Below are positions 20,479-28,623 of a DNA stretch of 64,000 nucleotides, piece by piece. A program made the translations under genes and the position numbers. A model generated the notes under the pieces. The model was not told where the DNA came from, made no database searches, and worked only from the letters and a program-made list of their open reading frames with translations. Source of the DNA: Synechococcus sp. Cruz-7E5 (GTDB lineage: Bacteria; Cyanobacteriota; Cyanobacteriia; PCC-6307; Cyanobiaceae); assembly GCF_024345995.1 (NCBI RefSeq), contig NZ_JAGQCE010000003.1, positions 144,759 to 208,758 on the forward strand, read 5' to 3'. Position 1 is the stretch's first letter. Every line of letters begins with the position of its first letter.

Positions 20479-21475
20479 GACGGTCCTGCTGGCGGGCTTC
20501 GATGCCGGCCAGACCCACACCACCTGCCGGCTGGCCCTGCGCCGCAGCGACGGCAGCCTGCAGGTGCTGGCTGAAGGCGAGGGGCCCGGGGTGAGCCACC
20601 TGGCCGCTGCCGCTGGCGAGGAGCTATTCAGTGCCGCCCTGACCATCAGCCTGGAGCGAGCCCGCGCAGCCGCAACCCACACGGGCGAAGGCCTTGCCCT
20701 GTCCAGCTCACTCCAGGCGGCCGCGGTGGGCGCCAGCGGCATCGAACAAGGCAGCGCGGTGCAGCAGCTCGGCACGGCCCTGGCCGCCGCAGCCCTGGGC
20801 CTGCCTCTGCAACGGGTGCTGGTGAGCGGTGATGAACGCACCGCCCTGCACGGAGCCTTCGGCGGCAGAGCCGGCATCGTGGTGATCAGCGGCACCGGCT
20901 GCATCGCCCTGGGCCGAAACGCCCAGGGTGAGGAACACCGCTGCGGCGGCTGGGGCTGGCTGCTGGATCGCTCCGGCTCCGCCTGCGACATCGGCCGCGA
21001 CGCCCTGTCCCTCTCCCTGGAAATGGCCGATGGGCGACGTCCCGACAGCGGCTTGCGCTCCAGCCTCTGGGCCGCCCTCGAGGACGGCCCCATGACTCCC
21101 CAACGGATCAAGGCGATGGTGGTGGAAGCTGGCTTCGGAGCGGCCGGATTCGCTCGCCTGGCCCCAGCGGTGAATGCCCTGGCGGAAGCGGAGGATCCCC
21201 ACGCCATTGAGGTGATGGAGCGCTCGGCCCTGGGCCTGGTGGAGCTGGTTGCTGGCGTGGCCCGGACCCTGGGCCTCGAAGATGGCGAGGTCTGCGGCAT
21301 GGGCGGGGCCCTGGGTCACCTCAGCCGGCTCAGCAAGGCGTATCAGCGCCGCCTGAAGCTGGTCTTGCCGCAGGCGCGGCTGGTGCACCCCCGCGGAGAT
21401 GCCTGCCACGGGGCCTTGCAGCTGGCCTGTCATCTGCTGGAGCAAGAGTCCGGTGCTCAGCTCCGGTTGAGGTGA
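20471..21475 (+). CDS. BadF/BadG-type sugar kinase (N-acetylglucosamine-kinase-like)
   Basis: 334 residues from ATG 20471, overlapping the ictB stop by 8 bases. ASKHA-fold ATPase motifs: LLAGFDAGQTHTTCRLALR at the N-terminus, VVISGTGCIALGRN and GGWGWLLDRSGSACDIGRDA in the middle, and VCGMGGALGHLS near the end. This is the BadF/NagK family, where members phosphorylate N-acetylglucosamine or related amino sugars. Its 3' end converges with glmM (19-base overlap), which interconverts glucosamine-6-P and -1-P, so an amino-sugar substrate is plausible. Confidence 0.82.
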   Translation: MTETVLLAGFDAGQTHTTCRLALRRSDGSLQVLAEGEGPGVSHLAAAAGEELFSAALTISLERARAAATHTGEGLALSSSLQAAAVGASGIEQGSAVQQLGTALAAAALGLPLQRVLVSGDERTALHGAFGGRAGIVVISGTGCIALGRNAQGEEHRCGGWGWLLDRSGSACDIGRDALSLSLEMADGRRPDSGLRSSLWAALEDGPMTPQRIKAMVVEAGFGAAGFARLAPAVNALAEAEDPHAIEVMERSALGLVELVAGVARTLGLEDGEVCGMGGALGHLSRLSKAYQRRLKLVLPQARLVHPRGDACHGALQLACHLLEQESGAQLRLR

Positions 21476-22866
21476 GCCGCGGCCAGGGCAGCCAGATGCG
21501 AAGACCAGTGATCGACCGCCTCCTGCTCCGCCGCCTCCACCATCACCCGCAGCAGCGGTTCGGTGCCGCTGGCCCGCACCAGTACCCGACCGCTGCCGGC
21601 CATGGCCGTCTCGGCCTGCTCGACGGCCTGGCGCAGGGGGTCGCAGCGCTGCCACTGCTGGCGGCGGCTGCGGTCGGGAACGATGACGTTGACGAGGGCC
21701 TGGGGGTAGGGCTGAAAACTGGCTTCCATCCAGTCGGCCAGAGAGCCGGCGCCGTTGTGGATCAAAGTGGCCACCTGCAGAGCGGTGAGCAGCCCATCGC
21801 CGCTCATGCCGTGCCGGGCCGAGAGGATGTGGCCCGACTGCTCTCCACCCAGGCCGGCCCCGCTCGCTTCCATCGCGGCATGCACGTGCTGATCGCCCAC
21901 ATCGGTGCGCTGCAGCAATCCTCCCCTGGCCTGCCAGGCACGCTCGAAGCCCAGGTTCGACATCACGGTGGCCACCAGCAGTCGGCCGGGAAGTTCGCCG
22001 GTCTCCAGCAGGGCACCACCCCAGAGATAGAGCACCTGGTCGCCGTCGACGACCCGGCCCTTGCCGTCCACAGCCATCATGCGATCGGCGTCGCCATCGA
22101 AGGCAAAGCCCATCTGGGCCCCGGATTGCAGCACCGCCTCGCGCAGGGCCTCCAGGTGGGTGCTGCCACATGACACATTGATCCGCTGCCCGTCGGGTTC
22201 GCCGTGAAGGACGATCAGGTCCGCCCCCAGGGCCCTGAACACCGCGGCCCCGCAGGCGGTGGCTGAGCCCCAGCAGAGATCCAGCACGATGCGGCAGCCA
22301 TCGAGGCGCCGCCCGCCAACGCTGGCGATCAACGCCTCGCGGTAACCCTCGAGCAGATCCTCCCGCTGATGAGCCGGGCCACAGCTGCGGAGGCCGCTCT
22401 GACCCGTGGCCTGGATCGTGGCGGCCTCCTCTCCGCGCAGACCCGCCTCGATCGCCGCCTGCAGGGTTCGATCGATCTTGTCGCCGGCAGGCCCGAACAC
22501 CTTGATGCCGTTGTCGCCGGGAGGGTTGTGGCTGGCGGAGACCATCAGGCCACCGGCGGCACCGACCCGGCGGATCGTGCCGGGCACCGCCGGGGTGGGG
22601 CAGAGACCCAGATTCCACACCTCCCGCCCGGCGGCGGTCAGCCCGGCGGTGAGAGCGGCGGCCAGCATGGGGCCACTGTGGCGGGAGTCCATGCCGATCA
22701 GCACGGGGCGCTCGGGCGGCAGCACACGACCACACCAGTAGCCCATCTGAAGTGCCAGCAACGGTGTGATCAGGCTGCCCACCTCGCCCCGGATGCCATC
22801 GGTGCCGAAACCCGTGCACCCCTGCCCGAGGGGTGCACCGATGGGGGAAGAAGCCAGCTCCAGCAT
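21457..22866 (-). CDS. glmM: Phosphoglucosamine mutase
   Basis: 469 residues. Metal/phosphoserine loop MVSASHNPPGDNGIKVFG, sugar-metal loop FAFDGDADRMMAVD, substrate loop GGEQSGH, and phosphate loop LVRASGTEPLLRVMVEA are all present. It converts glucosamine-6-phosphate to glucosamine-1-phosphate for UDP-GlcNAc, the precursor of peptidoglycan and lipopolysaccharide. Compared with the typical 445-450 residues it has an N-terminal extension of about 17 residues; the conserved part begins at GCTGFGTDGIRG. That extension is where the 10-bp hairpin at 22814-22838 lies. Confidence 0.96.
   Translation of the reverse strand: MLELASSPIGAPLGQGCTGFGTDGIRGEVGSLITPLLALQMGYWCGRVLPPERPVLIGMDSRHSGPMLAAALTAGLTAAGREVWNLGLCPTPAVPGTIRRVGAAGGLMVSASHNPPGDNGIKVFGPAGDKIDRTLQAAIEAGLRGEEAATIQATGQSGLRSCGPAHQREDLLEGYREALIASVGGRRLDGCRIVLDLCWGSATACGAAVFRALGADLIVLHGEPDGQRINVSCGSTHLEALREAVLQSGAQMGFAFDGDADRMMAVDGKGRVVDGDQVLYLWGGALLETGELPGRLLVATVMSNLGFERAWQARGGLLQRTDVGDQHVHAAMEASGAGLGGEQSGHILSARHGMSGDGLLTALQVATLIHNGAGSLADWMEASFQPYPQALVNVIVPDRSRRQQWQRCDPLRQAVEQAETAMAGSGRVLVRASGTEPLLRVMVEAAEQEAVDHWSSHLAALAAAHLNRS
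22814..22838. repeat. Perfect 10-bp inverted repeat in the glmM 5' coding end
   Basis: GTGCACCCCT, loop GCCCG, AGGGGTGCAC. It falls about 10 to 18 codons into glmM and would form a very stable hairpin in the mRNA close to the start codon. Confidence 0.8.
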
Positions 22867-22911
22867 CAGGGGGGACAGGAAGGGAATCAGGCTAAGCCGA
22901 TCGGTTGCACC

Positions 22912-23124
22912 TCAGCGCCAGCGCCTCGGCCACCAGGCCCAGCGCAGCAGCTCCACGACCGCCCACAGCAGCAGACCGCCCACCACCCATCCCGGCAGCC
23001 AGCGCAGGGGCCCCAGCGGGCGCAACAGATAGGCCACCATCGCCAGCCCGAGCGCCAGCAGGGCCCGACGGCGCCCGGCCGCACCCGGGAGAGTGGTCAA
23101 CCACCGGGGCCAGGGGACTGCCAT
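22912..23124 (-). CDS. Small two-helix membrane protein
   Basis: 70 residues from ATG 23124. It has a basic amphipathic start, a helix ALLALGLAMVAYLLRPLG, a short turn, and a second helix WVVGGLLLWAVVELLRWAWW with an Arg-rich tail. It lies 45 bases upstream of glmM on the same strand. I recognise no family; similar Trp/Arg-rich small membrane proteins are common hypotheticals in picocyanobacteria. Confidence 0.6.
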   Translation of the reverse strand: MAVPWPRWLTTLPGAAGRRRALLALGLAMVAYLLRPLGPLRWLPGWVVGGLLLWAVVELLRWAWWPRRWR

Positions 23125-23185
23125 AGGCCTGACACACAGAGGCGAACCCCAGAATGCCAAAGCCTCAGCGGCCCCCGCCCTGTCC

Positions 23186-25195
23186 GTGCCGAACCCATTC
23201 CCAGCCGGCCGCCGCGGGCCACTGACCCTCGCCCTCACCGTGGCGGGCAGCAGCGCACTCCTGCTGCTGGGGCGCGCGCTGCTGCTGCAACGGCCCCTGC
23301 CCACCCCCGACACATCAGCCCTCAGCCTGGAGCGGATCCGTCGCTGGGACCCCGATCCCGAGCGGCGCCGGGAGGCGAGCCTGCTGCTGCTGCCCGCCAC
23401 CAGCACCGACGACCCCTCCCGCCAAATTCAGCTGCTGCAGGGGCAGGGCTGGGGGCCAGGCCCATTGGCCCCTGTGGCGCTGAAACGCGCGGCCCTGGCC
23501 CGTGAAGCCCAGGGTCTCCAGGCCACGTCCGAATGGGAGGAGCTGCTGCATCGTTTTCCCCAGGCGCCCCCCAGCGCCGATGCTCTCTATGCCCTCGGCC
23601 GTGAGAACCCTCGCCAGCGCCTGGAGCTGCTGCGCCGGTTCCCGGCCCACCCCGCCGCCCTGGCCGCCGCCCTGGAGCTGGGTCCAAAGCCCGCCCAGCG
23701 CCAGCAGGGGGCCCTGCATCTCGCCCGCTGGGGTCCGCGCTGGCCTGGCGCGGGCGAGCGACTGCGCCAGATCTGTGCCCGCCCGGCCGCGCCACTCACC
23801 AGCGCCCAGCGAGGCAGTCTGGCGGCGGGCCTGGCCGGGCTCGGGGATGGCAGCAGCAGCCTGAACTGCCTCGGATCGGCGCGGGCCGAGCCCGACCAGG
23901 AGCTGGAGATCGGCCGCACTCTCCTGCGGGGCGACCCCGCCGAGGCCAGGGCCGGAGTGGTACGCCTGCTGGCCCTGAGTCAAGGCGACAGCCAGCGGCC
24001 CGAGGCCCTTGAGGCCGTGCGTCTGCTGGCCCAGACCCCCGCGCCCACGGTCACCCCAGCCCAGTTGCTCCAGCTGCCTGAGCCCCTGCGCCGGAGCGCG
24101 CCGGTGCAGGCCCGTCTGGCGCTGGATGCAGGTGGCGACTGGCGACGGGTGCTGCAGCGCTGGCCAGGAGATCCCGCCAGCTGGGACCTGCAGTGGGACC
24201 TAACCCGCTCCGCCCTGCTCAAGGGACAGACCGGTGAGGCCCTGGCGCTGCTGCAGGCTCTGCCGCCCGACAGTCAGCCGCCGCAGCTGGCGGTGCGCCA
24301 GCTGTTCTGGCTGGGCATGGTCCAGCAGCAGCTGGGGAAGCAGGCCTCTGCCCGCAGCAGCTGGCAAGCGGTGCTGCGACGCTTGCCCTGGAGCTACTAC
24401 GCCTGGCGCAGCCGGGTCCAGTTGGGCGAGCGACCCGATCTCCTGCTGACCGCCAGCGGCGCCATCGCTCTGCCGGATGACCCCTGGCGGCCGCTGGAGA
24501 GTGGTCAGCCCCAGCTTGACCAGCTCTGGCGCCTGGGCCTCAATCTGGAGGCCTGGGAGCACTGGCGGCAGGAGCGCCCAGCGGCGACCCCCGGCTCCCC
24601 CCAGGAGCTGACCGTGGAGGGACGGCTGCGGCAGGGAGTCGGGGACGACTGGACCGGCCTCGGTCAGCTGGATGAGGCGAGCCTGCGCTGGGTCGGAGGC
24701 GACTGCCAAGCCACCCTGCCCCTGCAGCGGGCGCTGCTGCCGGTCCGCCACGGCGAGGCCTTCAGCGCCGCGGCGGCCCGCCACGGGCTGGATCCCACCC
24801 TGCTGCTCGCCGTCGCCAGACAGGAATCACGCTTCACCCCTGGGGTGGCATCAGTTGCAGGAGCCATCGGCCTCCTGCAACTGATGCCGGAGACGGCAGC
24901 GGAGCTGGCTGGGGGAGCGGTCAGCGACGATCAGCTGCGCGAGCCCGCCTTCAATGCCGAGCTGGGAGCGATGTACCTCAGCCAGCTGCTCAGCCTCTGG
25001 AAGGGCGATTCTTTTCTGGCGATCGCCAGTTACAACGCAGGTCCTGGCGCGGTGGCCGGCTGGCGCGACGCCCGGCTTCAGACCAACCCGGAGCTCTGGG
25101 TGGAGGCGATTCCATACCCGGAGACCCGGCTTTACGTGAAGAAGGTGCTCGGCAACCTCTGGGGCTACCAGGAGAAGCCCAGGCGAGCCTGCTGA
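23186..25195 (+). CDS. Soluble-type lytic murein transglycosylase
   Basis: 669 residues from GTG 23186; an upstream GTG at 23093 would overlap the small membrane gene and is less likely. An N-terminal membrane anchor (LTLALTVAGSSALLLLGRALLL) is followed by a long Ala/Leu/Arg-rich helical-repeat (superhelical U-domain) region and the C-terminal SLT domain: catalytic glutamate in LLAVARQESRFTPG, then GAIGLLQLMPETAAELAG and FLAIASYNAGPGAVAGW. It cleaves peptidoglycan glycan strands, leaving 1,6-anhydro ends, in the periplasm. The SLT-coding part contains a perfect 17-bp inverted repeat (24847-24888). Confidence 0.92.
   Translation: MPNPFPAGRRGPLTLALTVAGSSALLLLGRALLLQRPLPTPDTSALSLERIRRWDPDPERRREASLLLLPATSTDDPSRQIQLLQGQGWGPGPLAPVALKRAALAREAQGLQATSEWEELLHRFPQAPPSADALYALGRENPRQRLELLRRFPAHPAALAAALELGPKPAQRQQGALHLARWGPRWPGAGERLRQICARPAAPLTSAQRGSLAAGLAGLGDGSSSLNCLGSARAEPDQELEIGRTLLRGDPAEARAGVVRLLALSQGDSQRPEALEAVRLLAQTPAPTVTPAQLLQLPEPLRRSAPVQARLALDAGGDWRRVLQRWPGDPASWDLQWDLTRSALLKGQTGEALALLQALPPDSQPPQLAVRQLFWLGMVQQQLGKQASARSSWQAVLRRLPWSYYAWRSRVQLGERPDLLLTASGAIALPDDPWRPLESGQPQLDQLWRLGLNLEAWEHWRQERPAATPGSPQELTVEGRLRQGVGDDWTGLGQLDEASLRWVGGDCQATLPLQRALLPVRHGEAFSAAAARHGLDPTLLLAVARQESRFTPGVASVAGAIGLLQLMPETAAELAGGAVSDDQLREPAFNAELGAMYLSQLLSLWKGDSFLAIASYNAGPGAVAGWRDARLQTNPELWVEAIPYPETRLYVKKVLGNLWGYQEKPRRAC
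24847..24888. repeat. Perfect 17-bp inverted repeat inside the transglycosylase gene
   Basis: Arms GGCATCAGTTGCAGGAG (24847-24863) and CTCCTGCAACTGATGCC (24872-24888) are exact reverse complements with an 8-base loop. It codes for part of the conserved ASVAGAIGLLQLMP segment, so the amino-acid sequence is constrained while the symmetry is not required by it. Confidence 0.97.
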
Positions 25196-25209
25196 AGCGG
25201 TCTCAGGCG

Positions 25210-25728
25210 TCAGGTCCCTGGCACTGTCCCCATCAGCCCACCCAGCTGCAACTCCCGGCCGATCCAGATGCCGAGCATCACGTAGCCCGAGAGCGAGAAG
25301 GCCGTGAACAGGGGTGAAGGAACCACCCGGATACGGGTGAGATCCAGACGGGCGAGCAGCACCGCCGTGGCCAGGATCACCACATCGGCGAGGGCACTGA
25401 GATGCAGCAGGTAGAGGCCACCAACCGTGACCAGAAAGAGGCTGACGATCAGGGTGATCACCCGGCTGGCGGCCATCAGCATCGAGAGCTGACGCAGCAG
25501 CAGATCGGGCAGCGAGGCCACCACCACCACCAACAGGGCCTGCAGGCATTCCGCCGTCCAGTACAGGCCGTGGACAGGATCCTGCTCAGGGTTCCCAAGG
25601 CCCTGGACCGGAGCGTTCACCACCCAGTGGACACCCAGGTAGATGCTCACCAGCAGGAGCAGCAGCAGGAACGGCGCCCGCAGGGGCAATAGGGCCAGGC
25701 GCAGGATGCCAGCGATCACACCGCTCAT
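25210..25728 (-). CDS. Integral membrane protein, unknown
   Basis: 172 residues from ATG 25728, overlapping the stop of the NIL-domain ferredoxin gene by 4 bases (ATGA). Four or five hydrophobic helices (LLLLLLVSIYLGVHWVVNA; ALLVVVVASLPDLLLRQL; VITLIVSLFLVTVGGLYLLH; ADVVILATAVLLARLDL; SGYVMLGIWIGREL). Similar to the cyanobacterial hypothetical proteins that accompany small ferredoxins; no catalytic motif seen. Probably a membrane partner or neighbour of the iron-sulphur protein (inference from coupling). Confidence 0.72.
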   Translation of the reverse strand: MSGVIAGILRLALLPLRAPFLLLLLLVSIYLGVHWVVNAPVQGLGNPEQDPVHGLYWTAECLQALLVVVVASLPDLLLRQLSMLMAASRVITLIVSLFLVTVGGLYLLHLSALADVVILATAVLLARLDLTRIRVVPSPLFTAFSLSGYVMLGIWIGRELQLGGLMGTVPGT

Positions 25729-26138
25729 CGGGCCTCCAGCACCAGGTCGATGGCGTCCACGGGACAGCTGGGAATGCACTGCTCACAGACCAGGCAGTGC
25801 TGGGCCCTGAACTCCAGCCGCCAGGCCGGCGGGCGGCTGAGCAGGGCACCACTGGGGCAGACACTGGCGCAGATGCCGCAATCAACGCAACGGCTGCGGT
25901 CGATGCGGATCTCACCGGGAGCGCGATCGAGACCCAGGCCAAGCTCCTCCAGCCACTGCTCGGCAGCATCGAGCTCATCGATGTCGCCAGAGAGTTCCAC
26001 CACCATGGTGCCGCTCTGGTTGGGAGCGATCTGGGCTCGCAGGATCTTGGCGGCGATGTCGAAATCCACGGCGAGCCGGTAGGTGATCGGGTGATGCACC
26101 GTGTCGCGGGGGAAGTGGATGGTGAGGCGACGCTTCAC
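25725..26138 (-). CDS. NIL-domain 4Fe-4S ferredoxin-like protein
   Basis: 137 residues from GTG 26138 (VKRRLTIHFPRDTVHHPITY), chosen because the family begins exactly there. Residues 1-75 form the NIL domain (QIAPNQSGTMVVELSG), otherwise seen on MetN-type transporters as an amino-acid-binding module. Residues 80-137 carry two 4Fe-4S clusters, CVDCGICASVCPSG and CLVCEQCIPSCPVDA. The same architecture occurs next to homocysteine biosynthesis proteins in other bacteria, where it serves sulphur transfer. Here no such partner is adjacent; electron-transfer function is likely, substrate unknown. Confidence 0.88.
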   Translation of the reverse strand: MKRRLTIHFPRDTVHHPITYRLAVDFDIAAKILRAQIAPNQSGTMVVELSGDIDELDAAEQWLEELGLGLDRAPGEIRIDRSRCVDCGICASVCPSGALLSRPPAWRLEFRAQHCLVCEQCIPSCPVDAIDLVLEAR

Positions 26139-26259
26139 CGCAGCCAGGGAAAGAACTTCATCGTATCGAGGCTTTTCGAGCCGGAGTCCTGGCCCTGGAT
26201 CCCGGCAGCCCCGCCAGAGCTGCCAGAGTGCCTTCGGTTCAGGCCCCCTGCGCGCCGCG

Positions 26260-26826
26260 ATGACTCTGCCCAACCCCGCAGCTGAAGACAGCTCACCCCT
26301 GGGGCGGCGCGAGCGCATGATTCTTGCTGCCCTGGCCGCCGCCCTGGCACTGCTGCTGTTCGGGTTACGCGGGGGCCTGCAGCCCCAGGCGCCGCTGGAG
26401 CAGCTGGCGCGACGTTCGCCGGAGTTGCCGCTGGCCCTCGCCAGCGGTCGGCCCACCATCGTGGAGTTCTATGCCGACTGGTGCGAAGCCTGCCGCTCGA
26501 TGGCCCCGGCGATGGCAGCCCTCGAGAGTGAGCACCGCGGCGACCTCAACGTTGTGCTGCTGAATGTGGACAATCCACGCTGGAGTCCGGAAATCGATCG
26601 ATACGGCGTCAACGGCATCCCCCAGCTGGAATTATTCGACCGCGATGGCCGCTCGATCGGACGGTCCCTGGGGGCCCGCAGCCGCCCCGAGCTGGCCACG
26701 ATCATGACCGCACTGATCGAGGAGACACCTCTGCCGCTGCTTGCTGGCGTCGGCAGCCTCTCGCCCCTGACGGGCGGCGAGGCCCAGGCCGCACCGGCCC
26801 AGACAGGCCCGCGCAGCCACGGTTGA
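26260..26826 (+). CDS. Membrane-anchored thioredoxin-like protein (TxlA/HCF164 type)
   Basis: 188 residues from ATG 26260. One membrane anchor (MILAALAAALALLLFGL, residues 20-36) is followed by a thioredoxin domain with active site YADWCEACRSM (Cys75, Cys78) and cis-proline loop NGIPQLELFDRDG. This matches TxlA of Synechococcus and plastid HCF164, which carry reducing power across the thylakoid membrane for cytochrome b6f/c assembly. The C-terminal 30 residues are Ala/Pro/Gly-rich. It is divergent to the NIL-ferredoxin gene, 121 bases apart. Confidence 0.88.
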   Translation: MTLPNPAAEDSSPLGRRERMILAALAAALALLLFGLRGGLQPQAPLEQLARRSPELPLALASGRPTIVEFYADWCEACRSMAPAMAALESEHRGDLNVVLLNVDNPRWSPEIDRYGVNGIPQLELFDRDGRSIGRSLGARSRPELATIMTALIEETPLPLLAGVGSLSPLTGGEAQAAPAQTGPRSHG

Positions 26827-26861
26827 CTCCACTGCCACCCTCCCCCCTCACCTGCTGCCCA

Positions 26862-27584
26862 ATGGACCGTTTCCGGGTCGAGCTGATCGCCGCCACCCCC
26901 AACCCCCAGCAGTGCGTCTATGCCGCCATGCATCAGGACTACAGCGAGGGGTTCGTCGCGGGGGACCGCGCCGAGTGGCCCGATGAACGCATGGCTGGTG
27001 AGATCTGCGTGAAGCGCCTGCTCTCCGGCGAGCGCGGCCACTACGGCCCGTTGGAGCATGCCCAGATCGTGCTCAACGTGGGCTGGTTTCCCCACTCCGT
27101 GATGCAGCAGGCACGCACTCACCGGGTGGGCGTCAGTTTCGATGTGCAATCCATGCGTTACACCGGAGATCGCATCTGCAAGGCCGCCGACGGGAGCCTC
27201 GATCTCGAGGAGGTGTTCTATCTGCGTCCGATCGGCGATTACAGCGACCGCCAGGGCAAGAAGTACACCTACGACATGGCCCAGCGCACCCTGGATCTGG
27301 AGCTGTGCCGCAAGGCCGCCGAGCGCTACCGCGACCTGCTGGCCGCCGGTTTCGCCGAGGAACATGCCCGCGGCATCCTCCCCTTCGACTACCGCCAGCA
27401 CTTCGTGATGAGCTTCAGCCTGCGGGCCTTCCTGCATTTTCTCGACCTGCGCGCCAAGCTGGACGCACAGCTGGAGATCCGGCAGCTCTGTGATCTGCTG
27501 TGGCCCCATCTGGAATCGTGGGCTCCGGAGATCGCCACCTGGTACAGCCGCTCCCGCCTGCACAAAGCGCGTCTCGCCCCCTGA
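26862..27584 (+). CDS. thyX: FAD-dependent thymidylate synthase
   Basis: 240 residues from ATG 26862. The ThyX signature RHRxxSxxxxSxR is seen as ARTHRVGVSFDVQSMRY (residues 84-100). It makes dTMP from dUMP using methylene-tetrahydrofolate and FAD. dcd lies 446 bases downstream on the other strand and supplies dUTP, so the dTMP pathway is grouped here, as in other picocyanobacteria. Confidence 0.96.
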   Translation: MDRFRVELIAATPNPQQCVYAAMHQDYSEGFVAGDRAEWPDERMAGEICVKRLLSGERGHYGPLEHAQIVLNVGWFPHSVMQQARTHRVGVSFDVQSMRYTGDRICKAADGSLDLEEVFYLRPIGDYSDRQGKKYTYDMAQRTLDLELCRKAAERYRDLLAAGFAEEHARGILPFDYRQHFVMSFSLRAFLHFLDLRAKLDAQLEIRQLCDLLWPHLESWAPEIATWYSRSRLHKARLAP

Positions 27585-27622
27585 CCACACCTGTGCCTGC
27601 AAGCCCCTGTGCAAGCCCTGCC

Positions 27623-28012
27623 ATGCCGCCGTTGCCCCTGCTGCTGCTTCTGTTGCTGATCGCGCCTGCCGCCCGCAGCCAGACGCTGATCGACGCGGCG
27701 GGGGCAGCGGCGATCCAGGGAAGCCTGCAGGGCGGCTCCGCCCCGGGCTACACCAACCTGCTGCGCTCCGTCGAGGCAAGGATGCAGGGCCTGGGCGCGG
27801 GCAGCGGCAGCGATCCCTTCGGCATGCTCTCGCCAACGGGGAGAGCCAATTCAGGAGATCTGGCGCCTGGAACTCCGGGGTCGCCGATGACAGGCGGCTC
27901 TGCCGAGCCTGGCGCCGATACCGTCTTCGTCGTGAATGGTCGGGTGATTCGCCGCTGCCCGAGTGGGCTGCCCTGCATCGGCCAGGTGCGACGAGCCATG
28001 GGGATGCCCTGA
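27623..28012 (+). CDS. Secreted hypothetical protein
   Basis: 129 residues from ATG 27623, 38 bases after thyX. A clear signal peptide (PLPLLLLLLLIAPAARSQ, cleavage probably after ARS) is followed by a Gly/Ser/Pro-rich mature part with a final FVVNGRVIRRCPSGLPCIGQ containing two cysteines five residues apart. Probably periplasmic, with a disulfide. No family recognised; similar short exported proteins are annotated as hypothetical in Synechococcus. Confidence 0.65.
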   Translation: MPPLPLLLLLLLIAPAARSQTLIDAAGAAAIQGSLQGGSAPGYTNLLRSVEARMQGLGAGSGSDPFGMLSPTGRANSGDLAPGTPGSPMTGGSAEPGADTVFVVNGRVIRRCPSGLPCIGQVRRAMGMP

Positions 28013-28029
28013 TTCAGACCCTGCCCAGT

Positions 28030-28623
28030 TCAGACCTTGGCGAGCGTGACTCTCTCCGGCTGATGCTGATATTTGCCGGCGCGATCCTGGTAGGTGGTGT
28101 CGCAGGGATCCCCTTCGAAGAACAGTAGCTGGGTGATGCCCTCATTGGCGTAGATCCGGCAGTCCGCACCGGATGAATTGCTGAATTCGAGGGTGAGATG
28201 CCCCTCCCAGCCGGCCTCAGCCGGAGTGGTGTTCACGATGATGCCCAGCCGGGCGTAGGTGCTCTTGCCCAGGCAGATCACGGTGATCGTGGGGGGAACC
28301 CTCAGTTTCTCCAGGGCCACACCCAGGCCGTAGGAATGGGCCGGCAGGATGAAGTAGTCCCCGTCGCCGTCGTGGTGCAGGGGGGCGGGCTCCAGGTTGT
28401 CGGGATTGAACCGCTTCGGGTTCATCACCGTGCCGGGCACGTGGCGGAAGATCAGGAATTCCCGCGGCGAGAGGCGCAGGTCGTATCCGTAGGAGGAACA
28501 GCCGAAGCTCAGCACCGGCCGGGACGCGGTATCCGGCTCCAGATGCCGCACCAGGGTGGGCTGGAAGGGCTGGATCATCCCTTCCGCCGCCAGGGCGTTG
28601 ATCCAGCGGTCGTTCTTCAGCAT
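28030..28623 (-). CDS. dcd: dCTP deaminase
   Basis: 197 residues. It starts MLKNDRWINALAAEGMIQPF and contains CSSYGYDLRLS, SYGLGVALEKLRVP and the active-site region NTTPAEAGWEGHLTLEFSN with the catalytic glutamate. It deaminates dCTP to dUTP, feeding ThyX. The start overlaps the 3' end of the CobO-like gene by 7 bases, indicating cotranscription. Confidence 0.95.
   Translation of the reverse strand: MLKNDRWINALAAEGMIQPFQPTLVRHLEPDTASRPVLSFGCSSYGYDLRLSPREFLIFRHVPGTVMNPKRFNPDNLEPAPLHHDGDGDYFILPAHSYGLGVALEKLRVPPTITVICLGKSTYARLGIIVNTTPAEAGWEGHLTLEFSNSSGADCRIYANEGITQLLFFEGDPCDTTYQDRAGKYQHQPERVTLAKV

Noticed and set aside
20708-22819. 703-residue minus-strand frame
   Set aside because: Arg/Gly/Pro-rich frame opposite the sugar kinase and in another frame of glmM; no motif, typical high-GC artefact.
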